NCBI GenBank assembly: GCA_964593455.1
Contig: CAZQHK010000007.1
Location: 62,001-126,000 of the forward strand
Direction: 5' to 3'
Source: CAZQHK01 sp964593455
GTDB taxonomy: Bacteria; Muiribacteriota; CAYSPT01
Length of the DNA: 64,000 nt
A program made the translations under genes and the position numbers. A model generated the notes under the pieces. That model was not told the origin of the DNA. It searched no databases and saw only the letters and a list, made by a program, of their open reading frames with translations. Shown here piece by piece: positions 52,556 to 61,651 of this stretch. How positions within the stretch are numbered: position 1 is the first letter of the stretch; every line of letters starts with the position of its first letter.

Positions 52556-53098
52556 TCACTCCTTCCAGGGCTGCTGAATCAATCGTACATCGTCAATCCA
52601 AACCGTTCCCTTACCGGTTATTACGAGGTTTAACAGTACTCCGGTAGCCTGCTGGTCCTGGTAAAGCATGAAAGGAACCTCGACAATTTGCCAGCCGGTC
52701 GTACTGCCAACCGCTGTATCCATGCCTCTTGAAAAATAGTTTCCACCGCCCACGGTGCACCACATTTCTATGAACGCACTTCCCTGGAGGTTTTCGCACT
52801 TGATGCTGGCCCGGCACACGAGCCTGGTATTCTCTACTTTTATACCCAAAAACTCTCCCAGGCAGATGGTCGTAGGCCACTTGGTCGTGATCTTAATGGC
52901 CCCTTCCCCTTCAACTTTTTCGGTGGTGTCGGTCTCTATCACGGTAGCCAGCGTGGAAACGTCATCAAGTCCCAGTTTACCCAACTCCATGGCCGGGATT
53001 TCAATCTCCTCCGAGTTGATAGGCGCTCGGCAATAAAGCAGGAAAAACATAGTAAAAATTATCAACAACGCTGCACGGGGATGCCACCTGCCAGCCAT
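52556..53098 (-). CDS. exported beta-sandwich (galactose-binding-like) protein
   Basis: A 180-residue protein with an N-terminal signal peptide (AALLIIFTMFFLLYCRAP; the Cys may be a lipobox, but the match is poor). The rest looks like a jelly-roll module: EGEGAIKITTKWPTTICLGE, SAFIEMWCTVGGGNYFSRGM, GWQIVEVPFMLYQDQQATG and a C-terminal GKGTVWIDDVRLIQ, the typical last strand of carbohydrate-binding-like folds. ATG at 53098 behind GAGGAGA; the longer frame lacks a site. It precedes the MBL-fold gene by seven bases, so they may act together in the envelope. Confidence 0.65.
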   Translation of the reverse strand: MAGRWHPRAALLIIFTMFFLLYCRAPINSEEIEIPAMELGKLGLDDVSTLATVIETDTTEKVEGEGAIKITTKWPTTICLGEFLGIKVENTRLVCRASIKCENLQGSAFIEMWCTVGGGNYFSRGMDTAVGSTTGWQIVEVPFMLYQDQQATGVLLNLVITGKGTVWIDDVRLIQQPWKE

Positions 53099-53201
53099 AT
53101 CATATCTCCTCTCACAAACCGGTAAACCATTTTCTCTTTCAGTAACTTTCCGTAAGGCAAACACTATTGTACCCGTCTTCCCGGACAGCCTTCAAGAGCG
53201 T

Positions 53202-53804
53202 TTATGAAACCAGTTTTCTCCCGGCTTTCCTGGTTTTCACCGCCAATTTTTCCGGAAGCGGATCGTCTTTATTCACCGCCACCATCCCGAAATACAACGA
53301 GGCTACCGGTTTCGCGCCCAGAAGCTTTACGCAAGACTTCAAGGACCACAGGGCCCCGGTCAGAATTCTTCCCATAAACGCAGGCATACTGCTCGAAGTA
53401 ATGACAACCGCCCGTTTGGTCTTTCGTTTTTTTCTGAACCTGGGGCCGAAGCGACTTCCCCAGGGCCAATACGTATAGCACACCAACCGCTCCATGAACT
53501 TCCGGGTTAAGGCATTGACATTGAAAAAATTAACCGGCGCACCGAACACAATTCCATCCGCTTGATCGAGAGCGTCCAGAATAGTCTTCATGTCATCGTC
53601 CTGCACGCACGGACCGCGCTCGATTCCTTCAGCCTGCGTGCATGTCCGGCAATTGGTGCAGAACTCGATACGACTGTCGATCAAATAATACTTCTCCGTA
53701 ACGGCTCCCAGCTCACCGGTGGCGGCCAGGACTTCATCCACCGCCGAGTCGATAATCCCGCCTTTATGATAGCTCCCAACCAACCCAATAATTTTAGTTT
53801 CCAT
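53202..53804 (-). CDS. iron-sulfur flavoprotein / NADPH-dependent FMN reductase family
   Basis: A 200-residue flavodoxin-fold protein. The FMN phosphate loop is IIGLVGSYHKGGIIDSAVDE. A Cys-rich insert FCTNCRTCTQAEGIERGPCV matches the cluster-binding region of archaeal and anaerobe iron-sulfur flavoproteins. GIVFGAPVNFFNVNALTRKF is the second flavin-contact segment. The C-terminus is basic. It is probably a homodimeric electron carrier. No ferredoxin partner is adjacent. Confidence 0.85.
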   Translation of the reverse strand: METKIIGLVGSYHKGGIIDSAVDEVLAATGELGAVTEKYYLIDSRIEFCTNCRTCTQAEGIERGPCVQDDDMKTILDALDQADGIVFGAPVNFFNVNALTRKFMERLVCYTYWPWGSRFGPRFRKKRKTKRAVVITSSSMPAFMGRILTGALWSLKSCVKLLGAKPVASLYFGMVAVNKDDPLPEKLAVKTRKAGRKLVS

Positions 53805-53866
53805 GCTGTCTCTTCCTTTACCCAGGGTTTATTGATCAGGAAACGACTGATATTTCCGCTAAAGGT

Positions 53867-54478
53867 TTATCCTTCATCTTTACCCAGGGCAGCCAGTGTC
53901 CTGTTTTCGGGCGACCAGGGGAGAGAGTTGGCGATAGCCGGTAGAACATCATCTGGCCCTTCGACAAAAGCCCACATATCCCGGTGCATCTCCCGCATGA
54001 ACCGGCCGACGATACAGCGTTCCAACATATCACGCAACGGATCGAAAAAATCGTTTGTGTTCACCATGACGATAGGCTGGCAGTAGAGCCCAAGACGTTT
54101 GAGCGTTAACGTTTCAAAGAGCTCCTCGAAGGTCCCTGTCCCTCCCGGAAGTGCCACCACCGCATCGGTCTCTTCGAGCATTTTTCTCTTCCGCTCATGC
54201 ATATCATCCACGATATCGAGGCGGCTAACGCCGGTATGAGCCCACTCCAGCTCTACCATGAATTTGGGAATGACTCCGATGACCCGTCCTCCTTCTTCCA
54301 GGGCGCCGTCAGCCAGGGCACCCATCGAACCGATAGAACCGCCGCCGTAGACTACGGTCTTATGGTTCCGGGCCAGGTTTCTGCCGAGTTCACGGGCATC
54401 GTCCTGATATACCCGGTCGGTCTGATCGCTGGAAGCGCAGAATACGCATATTTTCCCGCTGGTTCCGATACGTTTCAT
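53867..54478 (-). CDS. LOG family protein (TIGR00730, Rossmann fold)
   Basis: A 203-residue protein of the lysine-decarboxylase-like LOG family. Conserved features are ICVFCASSDQTDRVYQDDAR at the start, VVYGGGSIGSMGALADGALE for nucleotide binding, and the signature VALPGGTGTFEELFETLTLK (PGGxGTxxE). LOG members release free cytokinin-type bases from nucleoside monophosphates; in bacteria they are ribose-5'-monophosphate phosphoribohydrolases with broad roles. ATG at 54478 behind GGGAAGGA; the longer frame lacks a site. Confidence 0.9.
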   Translation of the reverse strand: MKRIGTSGKICVFCASSDQTDRVYQDDARELGRNLARNHKTVVYGGGSIGSMGALADGALEEGGRVIGVIPKFMVELEWAHTGVSRLDIVDDMHERKRKMLEETDAVVALPGGTGTFEELFETLTLKRLGLYCQPIVMVNTNDFFDPLRDMLERCIVGRFMREMHRDMWAFVEGPDDVLPAIANSLPWSPENRTLAALGKDEG

Positions 54479-54603
54479 TCCTTCCCTGCCGCTGGAGCAT
54501 TCTACCATAAAGCGATGCGATCCGGCTTCAAGCACAGCCCGGTAATGGACGTGAGGCAAAGGCCCTATGGTACACTTGTTTCAATGTCAAAGGAGGGTAT
54601 CTC

Positions 54604-55011
54604 ATGAAGACCATTGAACATGCAACCAGAACGACTCTGTTGCTGATGTTGTGTATCTTTATCGTTATAACCAGCACCCCGGCGAAAGCCGATCTGGATG
54701 CTCCCTCGTCCGCCGGGCTGTGGGAAGATATGAAGGAAGCAGCCGAAACTGCAACCGAAAAGGTTAAGGAAACCGTTAAGGAAAAACTTTATGATGCCAG
54801 TGAAACTTTTGACGAAGTGCAGGATTGGACGATCGAGAGAGTCGGTGAAATCCTGGAAAACTTCTCCGCCTACAAACCGGTCATCAAGGAAGCGGGATTT
54901 GAAGTCGGTGAAATCGCGGTGGAAGTTGGCCTCATTCCCAAGCTGATAGTGACCTTCAAGCAGTTGGAACGTATCAACGAGGAGAAGAAAAACGAGATGC
55001 TCGAGGAATAG
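54604..55011 (+). CDS. exported helical protein, first part of a frame interrupted by an amber codon
   Basis: A 135-residue product with a signal peptide (about 1-29, TLLLMLCIFIVITSTPAKA). The mature part is amphipathic helix (EAAETATEKVKETVKEKLYD) followed by GFEVGEIAVEVGLIPKLIVTF, a small beta segment. The frame ends at a TAG at 55009-55011 but stays open for another 61 codons afterwards, with an end segment (YRIKKTRLYLAIPPKTLIIL) that mirrors the GF...GLIPKL pattern. AAAGGAGG precedes the ATG. Family unknown. Confidence 0.7.
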   Translation: MKTIEHATRTTLLLMLCIFIVITSTPAKADLDAPSSAGLWEDMKEAAETATEKVKETVKEKLYDASETFDEVQDWTIERVGEILENFSAYKPVIKEAGFEVGEIAVEVGLIPKLIVTFKQLERINEEKKNEMLEE

Positions 55012-55197
55012 AAAGAGGATAAAATCCTGATATTCATGCTGAAATCGCTTTTCAAGGCGCACTCCCTTAAACTCGACACTTACCGGATCAAGAAAACCAG
55101 GTTGTACCTGGCTATTCCCCCTAAGACCCTGATCATTCTCGGGAATGAGCAGCAGGTTGACGATGACGGGAAAAACAACGAAGACTCCATGTACTGA
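55012..55197 (+). pseudogene. continuation of the preceding frame beyond the TAG codon
   Basis: In the same frame as 54604-55011, codons after TAG read KEDKILIFMLKSLFKAHSLK, then a beta-like YRIKKTRLYLAIPPKTLIIL and an acidic tail ending at TGA 55195-55197. An internal ATG at 55036 has no clear ribosome-binding site. The continuity and the repeat-like second half suggest the two pieces were one protein of about 196 residues. TAG is used as an ordinary stop elsewhere in the window (for example cysK), so simple mutation is likelier than recoding. Confidence 0.55.
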
Positions 55198-55208
55198 GGA
55201 GGGCAACA

Positions 55209-55727
55209 ATGCACGACGAATCAAAACAAGCCATCATGAAAGAATATCTGGAAGAAGATGAAGAGCTTTTATGGACGGGATCACCCGACCGGAATATTTT
55301 TGTGACCGGACTTATTGCCAAGGAAGCTCCACTGGGACTGTTAATGATCGTACTCACCTACTTCATTACCTCGGTTCTGACTAAAGGCGTGGTGAGAAAA
55401 GATATCGTCATGACGTTCATGATTATCACGGTGGGAATCCTGTATCTCCTCAAGGTAGCCTCCTCCTATGCCCGGGTGCGGGAAACCGAGATGAAAGCGG
55501 TGTTTGCCATTACCACCCAGCGGATTCTAAGCCACTGCGAAGGACGGGATGTCCGGGAAATGCCGATAGATAATCACCTGAACTGGCAGATAAAACCCTC
55601 TGACATCAGGTTTTTTCACCCGACCAAAATCGTCAACTGGAGTTTCTGGGGACTGATTAACCCCAGGGACGCGGCCGAGGTTATCCAGGATGCCCTTAAA
55701 CATGACGGCGGTAGTGATAATTGGTAA
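55209..55727 (+). CDS. membrane protein with bacterial PH-like domain
   Basis: A 172-residue protein. The start YLEEDEELLWTGSPDRNIFV is the typical entry of bPH2-type membrane proteins (YdbS/YdbT-like). Two hydrophobic hairpin segments (about 35-60 and 68-88) follow, then the PH-like strand AVFAITTQRILSHCEGRDVR with the conserved TxxRI. The C-terminus ends the domain with WGLINPRDAAEVIQDAL. Function of these proteins is unknown. GGAGGG before the ATG. It begins 11 bp after the interrupted secreted gene. Confidence 0.8.
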   Translation: MHDESKQAIMKEYLEEDEELLWTGSPDRNIFVTGLIAKEAPLGLLMIVLTYFITSVLTKGVVRKDIVMTFMIITVGILYLLKVASSYARVRETEMKAVFAITTQRILSHCEGRDVREMPIDNHLNWQIKPSDIRFFHPTKIVNWSFWGLINPRDAAEVIQDALKHDGGSDNW

Positions 55728-55927
55728 CAACCGACCCTAACAACCCCGGATATCTCAACAGCCTGCCTACCAAATAGCGCTACCGTTAATTCACCTGTGC
55801 TTTCTTTATTATGTTATTGACATATTATGATTTGATGCAATACTCTGACTATCAGGATCAGGGTTAGACCTCACATTTATCAGCAGCAAAGTACAGTAGA
55901 TTCATTTAGCGACGGGAGGAACGTATC

Positions 55928-56902
55928 ATGAATAACGTTTATCGATGTATCGTCGTGTTGGTGTCAACAACAATGTTTGCGGCTTCGATGCTACCGGCTG
56001 TAGCATCAGAATCAGGAAAATCGGAGCAAAAGCAGGACTATGTAGACATTAGTTTCAAGGACATAAACCTCAGCGATGCACTGACGCTCATCGCTCAAAA
56101 ATCCGGCGTCAACATTTTGTTGAATCCGAGCATGGATATCAAGATTTCCGCAAAACTGAAAGATGTCCATTTTGAGAAAGCTTTTGAACTACTGGCAAAA
56201 ACCAATGGCCGGGATTTAAGAAAGATCGGCAACACGTATGTTTTTGGAACAGCCTCTTTCCTTAACCAGAATTTTAACGCGGCTTCATACAAGATGTTCC
56301 GACTTCAGTTTGCCGATGCAGCACGGGTGAAAAACCATCTCGTCGACGTTTTCGCTCCCCTGGGAGAAAAATTCCATGCATCTCATTCCCGGCCCACAAA
56401 CTCAGTTACCATTGTCGGTTCCAACGAAGTTATAGAATCGGTCTCGAAATTAATTAGAGATCTGGATATCCCGGTCCACCGGATCCGGATCGAGGCCGAA
56501 CTGATCAAGATGATCGGTGAAGCGGGAGAAGACGCAGAAGAGGTATCGCTGGTAGCTTACAGCGATGGAATCGTGGAAACCGGCGCGACACTCACTCTGA
56601 ATCAGGAGAACGTAGTTCCTTTTAAAATGGGGGATAAGCAAACCTCGATACAAAGCGGTTTTTTCCTGTCCATCACACCGTTGATCAATGACGATGAAAT
56701 GGTTAACATGAGCCGTATACGAGGAGAAATTACACTGCTTGATTTTTCCGACGATCTCGACCTGGTGCCGGAACTCAAACGGGAAATCAACACCAGCCTG
56801 TACTGCACCCTGGGGAAATCTATAGAAATCGGCAGGTTTTTCGATAACCAGAGCAATTCCACGTTTGTGCTCAGGATTACACCGACTCTGGTGAAAGACT
56901 AG
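55928..56902 (+). CDS. secretin-like protein (STN + secretin N domains), short
   Basis: A 324-residue exported protein with a signal peptide (about 1-25, ending PAVASE). The STN/N0 domain is at about 38-100 (YVDISFKDINLSDALTLIAQ, KSGVNILLNPSMDIKISAKL), followed by an N1/NolW-type domain at about 115-180 (YKMFRLQFADAARVKNHLVD, NSVTIVGSNEVIESVSKLIR, DLDIPVHR). The C-terminal 130 residues look like part of the secretin beta domain but are far shorter than the roughly 250 residues of a pore. It may be a non-pore accessory. GGGAGG precedes the ATG. It overlaps the convergent aminotransferase gene by four bases. Confidence 0.8.
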   Translation: MNNVYRCIVVLVSTTMFAASMLPAVASESGKSEQKQDYVDISFKDINLSDALTLIAQKSGVNILLNPSMDIKISAKLKDVHFEKAFELLAKTNGRDLRKIGNTYVFGTASFLNQNFNAASYKMFRLQFADAARVKNHLVDVFAPLGEKFHASHSRPTNSVTIVGSNEVIESVSKLIRDLDIPVHRIRIEAELIKMIGEAGEDAEEVSLVAYSDGIVETGATLTLNQENVVPFKMGDKQTSIQSGFFLSITPLINDDEMVNMSRIRGEITLLDFSDDLDLVPELKREINTSLYCTLGKSIEIGRFFDNQSNSTFVLRITPTLVKD

Positions 56903-58047
56903 CCCAGGTAACTCAGGATAGCCTCGATTAGTTGCCTGATATCTTCTTCGTTATTAAATATGTTGAGCGCGACCCGGACATTGCCGTTGCGGTATGACAC
57001 GTAAATCCTATTTTTCATCAAGTACGAAAACAGGCCTGCGGTACGTTCAGCCAGGCGGAACGAGATGATGGACGAGCGTTCTTCTCTATTCGACACCGGG
57101 GTCATCATCTCCACACCGAGTTCGTTTAGTTTCTCGATGAGGAGATCACCCAACTCGAACAAGCGCGCTCTGATAGTTGTATGACCGATCTTTGCCAGGT
57201 AATCCAGGGAAGTCGAGAGAGCGTTTATCGATTGCAGGTTGATGGTACCGAAGGAGTAGCGCTCCGCTGAGCGGTAGAGGTTGAACGGGACTCCTTTCCC
57301 GGTGTGAATGAAGTCACCATCGCCGGTATCTACCGAGAGCCAGCCGGCCAGGGGAGACGGGTAGCGTTCCCTGAAGGCGGGAGCGGTGTAGAAAACAGCC
57401 CCGACATGACCGGCAAATCCCCACTTGTGACACGATGCGGACAGAGCGCTGATTTTCATGCTCTTCATGTCAAGCGGAAAAAGCGGAAATCCCTGGGTGG
57501 CATTAACAATCAACATAACACCCCGCTTGGCAAGCTCCGCACCCAGATTGTTAAGATCCTGTCTGAATCCACTGGAATACTGTACATACGACGTAACCAC
57601 AGCCACCGTCTCATCGTTTACCTTATCCAGAACCGATTCAATCGGATAACGATCCCGGAGCGGTTCAACGTAGAGCATTTCGATTCCCTGGTACTCTAAG
57701 GGAACCGTGGTTGCCGGAAACTCATCCATCATGGACACCACGTTAAAGCCGCTGCCATGCACGTTTTTCAAAGACATGGCAACAATGGACATGGACATGG
57801 ATGTGTTCTGGATAAAGACGATATCGTCGGAGGAAGCTGCGATGAGACGTCCGATTTTTTCCCTCAAGGCCACGTTCTCGGCGAGGTCTTTAAAAAACCG
57901 TATATCTCCCTCATCATGAAGCACACGGTAGCCCGCCATGATACGCTCAAAAACCGGTGTGGGAATAGGTGACATACCTGCACTGATAAAATATACCCGC
58001 TTTTTGGTCACGGGAAAATCCGCTCTGATCCGTTTCCAGTCAACCAT
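56899..58047 (-). CDS. class V aminotransferase (PLP-dependent)
   Basis: A 382-residue fold-type I PLP enzyme. VYFISAGMSPIPTPVFERIM at the start, VFIQNTSMSMSIVAMSL for phosphate contacts, LIVNATQGFPLFPLDMKSMK with the PLP Asp replaced region, and SASCHKWGFAGHVGAVFY with the Schiff-base Lys. RYSFGTINLQSINALSTSL closes the active site. It most resembles the cysteine desulfurase/isopenicillin epimerase group but lacks the mobile Cys loop of IscS. ATG at 58047 behind GGAGGAG. It lies 90 bp after the DUF1704 gene on the same strand. Confidence 0.85.
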   Translation of the reverse strand: MVDWKRIRADFPVTKKRVYFISAGMSPIPTPVFERIMAGYRVLHDEGDIRFFKDLAENVALREKIGRLIAASSDDIVFIQNTSMSMSIVAMSLKNVHGSGFNVVSMMDEFPATTVPLEYQGIEMLYVEPLRDRYPIESVLDKVNDETVAVVTSYVQYSSGFRQDLNNLGAELAKRGVMLIVNATQGFPLFPLDMKSMKISALSASCHKWGFAGHVGAVFYTAPAFRERYPSPLAGWLSVDTGDGDFIHTGKGVPFNLYRSAERYSFGTINLQSINALSTSLDYLAKIGHTTIRARLFELGDLLIEKLNELGVEMMTPVSNREERSSIISFRLAERTAGLFSYLMKNRIYVSYRNGNVRVALNIFNNEEDIRQLIEAILSYLG

Positions 58048-58137
58048 CACCGACTCCTCCGATTTCCACTTTAATTTCCCTACTTGAGGTTTGGCCTGGT
58101 ATGATTTAAACACTTTGCCGGCCTACCGGGTACCGGA

Positions 58138-59223
58138 TTAGAGAAATTTGCCCAGAAAATCGTGAACATATTTTGGTTCACGCAATACTCCGCCACTGAT
58201 CAGTCGCTTGACCAGTTCCAGGTGCCCGATACCGATCTTGCCCGTAAAAAGATAGGGGAGATCTGAACGATCGTCTTTAAACCGGGTTTTCAGTTCGAAA
58301 AACCCTTTCAGGTAAATGTGGTCTTTCGCCAGGCCGCCCGCCCGGTGGGTCCGTACCGAAAGCTGCCAGGCTTCGTTATCACTGAAACCGGCTTCCTTCA
58401 TCTCATCAAAGGTATCCTTGAAGGCCCAACCGTCAAAAACCGTTTTCACGGCCACAACCCGGCCGGCATAGTTTCTCATCACACTTTCGTCTATCATCCC
58501 CGCCTGGTTTTCTATATACACGGCCGTCCCCTCTTCGGTGGACTCATACCAGGGAGTGCCGATTGAGAAAATACCATACGGCTGCCTAAAACCGTTTGCC
58601 GCCCGGATAACATGTACGCCTATCTCGTGAATGACCAGACGTTCTATCTCGTGACTGCTGAAAAAACGGTGTCGACTGAGCGCTATCGTTCTCCGAGAGA
58701 CGATAACCGAGGTGATAAAACGCGGCGAGAGCTCCACCCGCCAATCATCGAGCTGCAACTGCTTTAGATACTTCTCGAATATTGTCTTGGCCTCAGTGGG
58801 ACTGATATCAAGTGTCCTCTCGCCGTCTTCTATCGGCCGCGAGAGAATCTCACGGGCATACGCATACAGCGCCTGGTCAACCTCGCCAAACAGCCCTTTT
58901 GAAAGAGGTACTACAATTTCCCTGTTCCCTCTATTCCTGGTTATCTCGATTTTGTCAAGAAGCGTTTTTCTGAGATCGTCATAGAGCGTTCCCAGATCGT
59001 CGGCTTCGAAATCCAGGGCCGCGAGCCTCGTAGCCAGGCCGCCAAAATCGTATTCAACTTTTTTGTAGGTAAACTGCGGTTCATACCGACTATCCTGGAA
59101 AAAGACTCGTTTCTCTTCCTGCTCATTCAACGGAAATGTCAGTTCAAGCAGCTTGATCTTTTCACGCGCTTCAGACAGTAGTGCATCGTGTTCACGGTAT
59201 TCATTTCCGAGCTTGCTCATCAT
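58138..59223 (-). CDS. DUF1704 (tyrosine carboxypeptidase/MATCAP-like) metallopeptidase
   Basis: A 361-residue protein of the DUF1704 family. The metal motif HExxxH is LVIHEIGVHVIRAANGFRQ (His 199 and 204), followed by a downstream Glu in WYESTEEGTAVYIENQAG. Eukaryotic relatives remove the C-terminal Tyr of tubulin. Bacterial members have no known substrate. DYDFGGLATRLAALDF-like N-terminal segments are present (YDFGGLATRLAALDFEADDL). It starts four bases after the EF-G gene stop, so the two are cotranscribed. Confidence 0.88.
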   Translation of the reverse strand: MMSKLGNEYREHDALLSEAREKIKLLELTFPLNEQEEKRVFFQDSRYEPQFTYKKVEYDFGGLATRLAALDFEADDLGTLYDDLRKTLLDKIEITRNRGNREIVVPLSKGLFGEVDQALYAYAREILSRPIEDGERTLDISPTEAKTIFEKYLKQLQLDDWRVELSPRFITSVIVSRRTIALSRHRFFSSHEIERLVIHEIGVHVIRAANGFRQPYGIFSIGTPWYESTEEGTAVYIENQAGMIDESVMRNYAGRVVAVKTVFDGWAFKDTFDEMKEAGFSDNEAWQLSVRTHRAGGLAKDHIYLKGFFELKTRFKDDRSDLPYLFTGKIGIGHLELVKRLISGGVLREPKYVHDFLGKFL

Positions 59224-59226
59224 TTG

Positions 59227-61320
59227 TTATACTCCGCCTGTCGCCGCGGCCCGCTTCTGCTCGATAATTTCTTCGGCAATAGCAAACGGTACCGCTTCAT
59301 AATGTTCGAATTGCATGGAGAAAGCGGCGCGGCCCTGGGTAATGTTTCGCAAATCACCTGCGTATCCGAACAGGTTTGCCAGCGGACACATGGCATTGAT
59401 GACCTGGGCGGTACCCAGCATTTCCATGCCATTTATCCGGCCCCGCCGGGCACACAGATTACCCGTTACCCCGCCGGCATACTCTTCCGGTACGGTCACC
59501 GTAACTCGCATGATCGGTTCTAAAAGCTGCGGATTACCCCGCATGAATCCACGCTTAAACGCTTTTGAGGCGCAGGCCCGGAAAGCCATCTCCGAGCTGT
59601 CCACATCGTGAGACGACCCGTCGGACAAAGTCACACGCACATCAACCACCGGCGACTCCGCCCACACACCTTTTCGCATAGCGGCAATGATCCCTTTTTC
59701 CACCGCCGGGATGAATTCCCGAGGAATATCACCGCCGGTTATCCGGTTCACAAACTCGAAGCCTCCCCCCGGTTCCAGGGGTTCTATGGTGATAACGACA
59801 TGGGCGTACTGGCCTCGACCACCGGTCTGTTTTTTGTGCCGTTCATCTATCTTAACCATGCTGGTTATGGTTTCCCGGTACGCTACCTGGGGCGCCCCGG
59901 AAGTGACCACTACATTGAATTCACGTTTTAAACGGTCGAGCAAGATCTCCAGGTGAAGTTCCCCCATCCCGGAAATGATCCGGTCTTCGGTTTCAGGATC
60001 GACGTTCACCGTGAAGGTGGGGTCCTCTTCCGCAAGTTTGATCAAGGCGGTCTGCAACTTGTCCCGGTCGTCCTGGTTTGCCGTTTTTACGGCGACGCTG
60101 ACCACCGGAGCGGGAAAATCGATAGCTTCCAGCACGATTGGATGCTCTTCTGAGCAGAGGGTATCGCCCGTTATCGTATCGGACAGGCCCACGACGGCGC
60201 CTATCTCACCGGTAAACAGAGCTTCCACCATTTCTTGCCGGTTGGCGTGCATCTTGAACAGGCGGCCCACGCGCTGCCGTTTATTCTGATTCGAGTTTAA
60301 CACATACGTACCGGCTTTCAAGGTACCGGAATAAACGCGGACATAGATCAGTTTACCGACATATTTGTCGGTTACCAGCTTGAAAGCCAGGGCCGCCAGT
60401 CGCCCATCATCTTTCGGGTAACGCTCGATAGGATTTCCTTCGAGACATGAACCACTGATGGGAGGAAGGTCGACAGGGCTCGGCAGATAATCTACCACGG
60501 CGTCCAGCAGCCGTTGCACTCCCTTGTTCTTGAAGGCACTCCCGCACAAAACCGGGCATATCAGGTGCTGGTGGGTGGCCTGCCTGATGGCTTTTTTTAT
60601 TTCGCCTATGGTAACCTTTTCATCCTCACAGAATTTCTCCAGTATCCGGTCGTCGACATCGGCCACTTTCTCCGCCAGGTTCCGGCGCCACCGGCCGGCT
60701 TCTTCAATCATTTCAGGCGGTATCGGACTTTCGCGGAACGTCATCCCCTGGTCTGATTCGTCATAGTAGACCGCACAGTTTTTAACCAGATCGATAATGC
60801 CTTTGAACTCTACCTCCGAGCCGATAGGTATTACCAGCGGAACCGCGTTGGCGCCGAGTTCAGCCTGTATCTGCTTAACGACACCGAAGAAATCAGCGCC
60901 TATCCGGTCCATCTTATTGACAAACGCTATTCTGGGAACAGCGTATTTCTCGGCCTGTCGCCACACCGTCTCGGACTGCGGTTCCACTCCTCCCACGGCA
61001 CAAAAAAGCCCGATTACCCCGTCGAGGACTCTCAGGCTGCGTTCAACTTCTACGGTGAAATCCACGTGTCCCGGCGTATCAATGAGGTTTATCTGGTAGT
61101 CATTCCAGACGCAGGTCGTGGCGGCGCTGGTGATAGTAATTCCACGTTCCTGCTCCTGTTCCATCCAATCCATGGTCGCCTTGCCGTCATGAACCTCACC
61201 AATCCGGTAGGTGCGGCCGGTATAAAATAATATCCGCTCCGTACAGGTGGTCTTGCCGGCATCGATATGAGCCATGATACCAATATTACGCACCCGCTCG
61301 AGAGAAAATTCTCTTTCCAT
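59227..61320 (-). CDS. fusA: elongation factor G (translocase)
   Basis: A 697-residue translational GTPase. G1 is MAHIDAGKTTCTERILFYTG, G2 RGITITSA, G3 DTPGHVDFTVE, G4 NKMDR and G5 GSAFKNKG. Domain IV contains GGRGQYAHVVITIEP and the C-terminal domain is complete. It catalyses tRNA-mRNA translocation. It is not next to rpsL, rpsG or tuf, so it may be a second EF-G copy, though it looks canonical. ATG at 61320 with GAGGAG nine bases upstream; a TTG two codons earlier is possible. Confidence 0.95.
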   Translation of the reverse strand: MEREFSLERVRNIGIMAHIDAGKTTCTERILFYTGRTYRIGEVHDGKATMDWMEQEQERGITITSAATTCVWNDYQINLIDTPGHVDFTVEVERSLRVLDGVIGLFCAVGGVEPQSETVWRQAEKYAVPRIAFVNKMDRIGADFFGVVKQIQAELGANAVPLVIPIGSEVEFKGIIDLVKNCAVYYDESDQGMTFRESPIPPEMIEEAGRWRRNLAEKVADVDDRILEKFCEDEKVTIGEIKKAIRQATHQHLICPVLCGSAFKNKGVQRLLDAVVDYLPSPVDLPPISGSCLEGNPIERYPKDDGRLAALAFKLVTDKYVGKLIYVRVYSGTLKAGTYVLNSNQNKRQRVGRLFKMHANRQEMVEALFTGEIGAVVGLSDTITGDTLCSEEHPIVLEAIDFPAPVVSVAVKTANQDDRDKLQTALIKLAEEDPTFTVNVDPETEDRIISGMGELHLEILLDRLKREFNVVVTSGAPQVAYRETITSMVKIDERHKKQTGGRGQYAHVVITIEPLEPGGGFEFVNRITGGDIPREFIPAVEKGIIAAMRKGVWAESPVVDVRVTLSDGSSHDVDSSEMAFRACASKAFKRGFMRGNPQLLEPIMRVTVTVPEEYAGGVTGNLCARRGRINGMEMLGTAQVINAMCPLANLFGYAGDLRNITQGRAAFSMQFEHYEAVPFAIAEEIIEQKRAAATGGV

Positions 61321-61474
61321 TTTCAAACACTCCTCTTATATCCAAGTAAAAAATCTGATTATCTCAGGTTAATCCGGAAAATGTTGAGGATTACTCTAAA
61401 CGCACCGCGGCCGGCACGCGTCATTTCCAAACTATCGTAGACAGTTACTGCATTTTCCGGACTGAAGGAGATGT

Positions 61475-61503
61475 ATTATCCAACAGATCAGTCAAAATAG
61501 CAA
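61475..61503 (-). promoter_or_regulatory. putative sigma70 promoter for fusA
   Basis: The minus strand has TTGCTA (-35), 17 bases, GATAAT (-10), giving a leader of about 145 bases. Confidence 0.45.
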
Positions 61504-61651
61504 CCTTTTTAATATTTAATAATTGTATAATCAGCCGCCAAAAGTTCCTTTTTTGCCTTCTTTGATCCCGCGATGTTATAATCATTCCAGTCCGGGAACA
61601 TACTTTTTCACCGATTTTTTCCTGATTTTCAAAGGGTTGGAGAAACTATCC

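Noticed and set aside
55009..55011. Pyrrolysine coding at the TAG
   Set aside because: Other genes in the window end normally with TAG and no pyl genes are visible, so mutation is simpler; kept only as a check.
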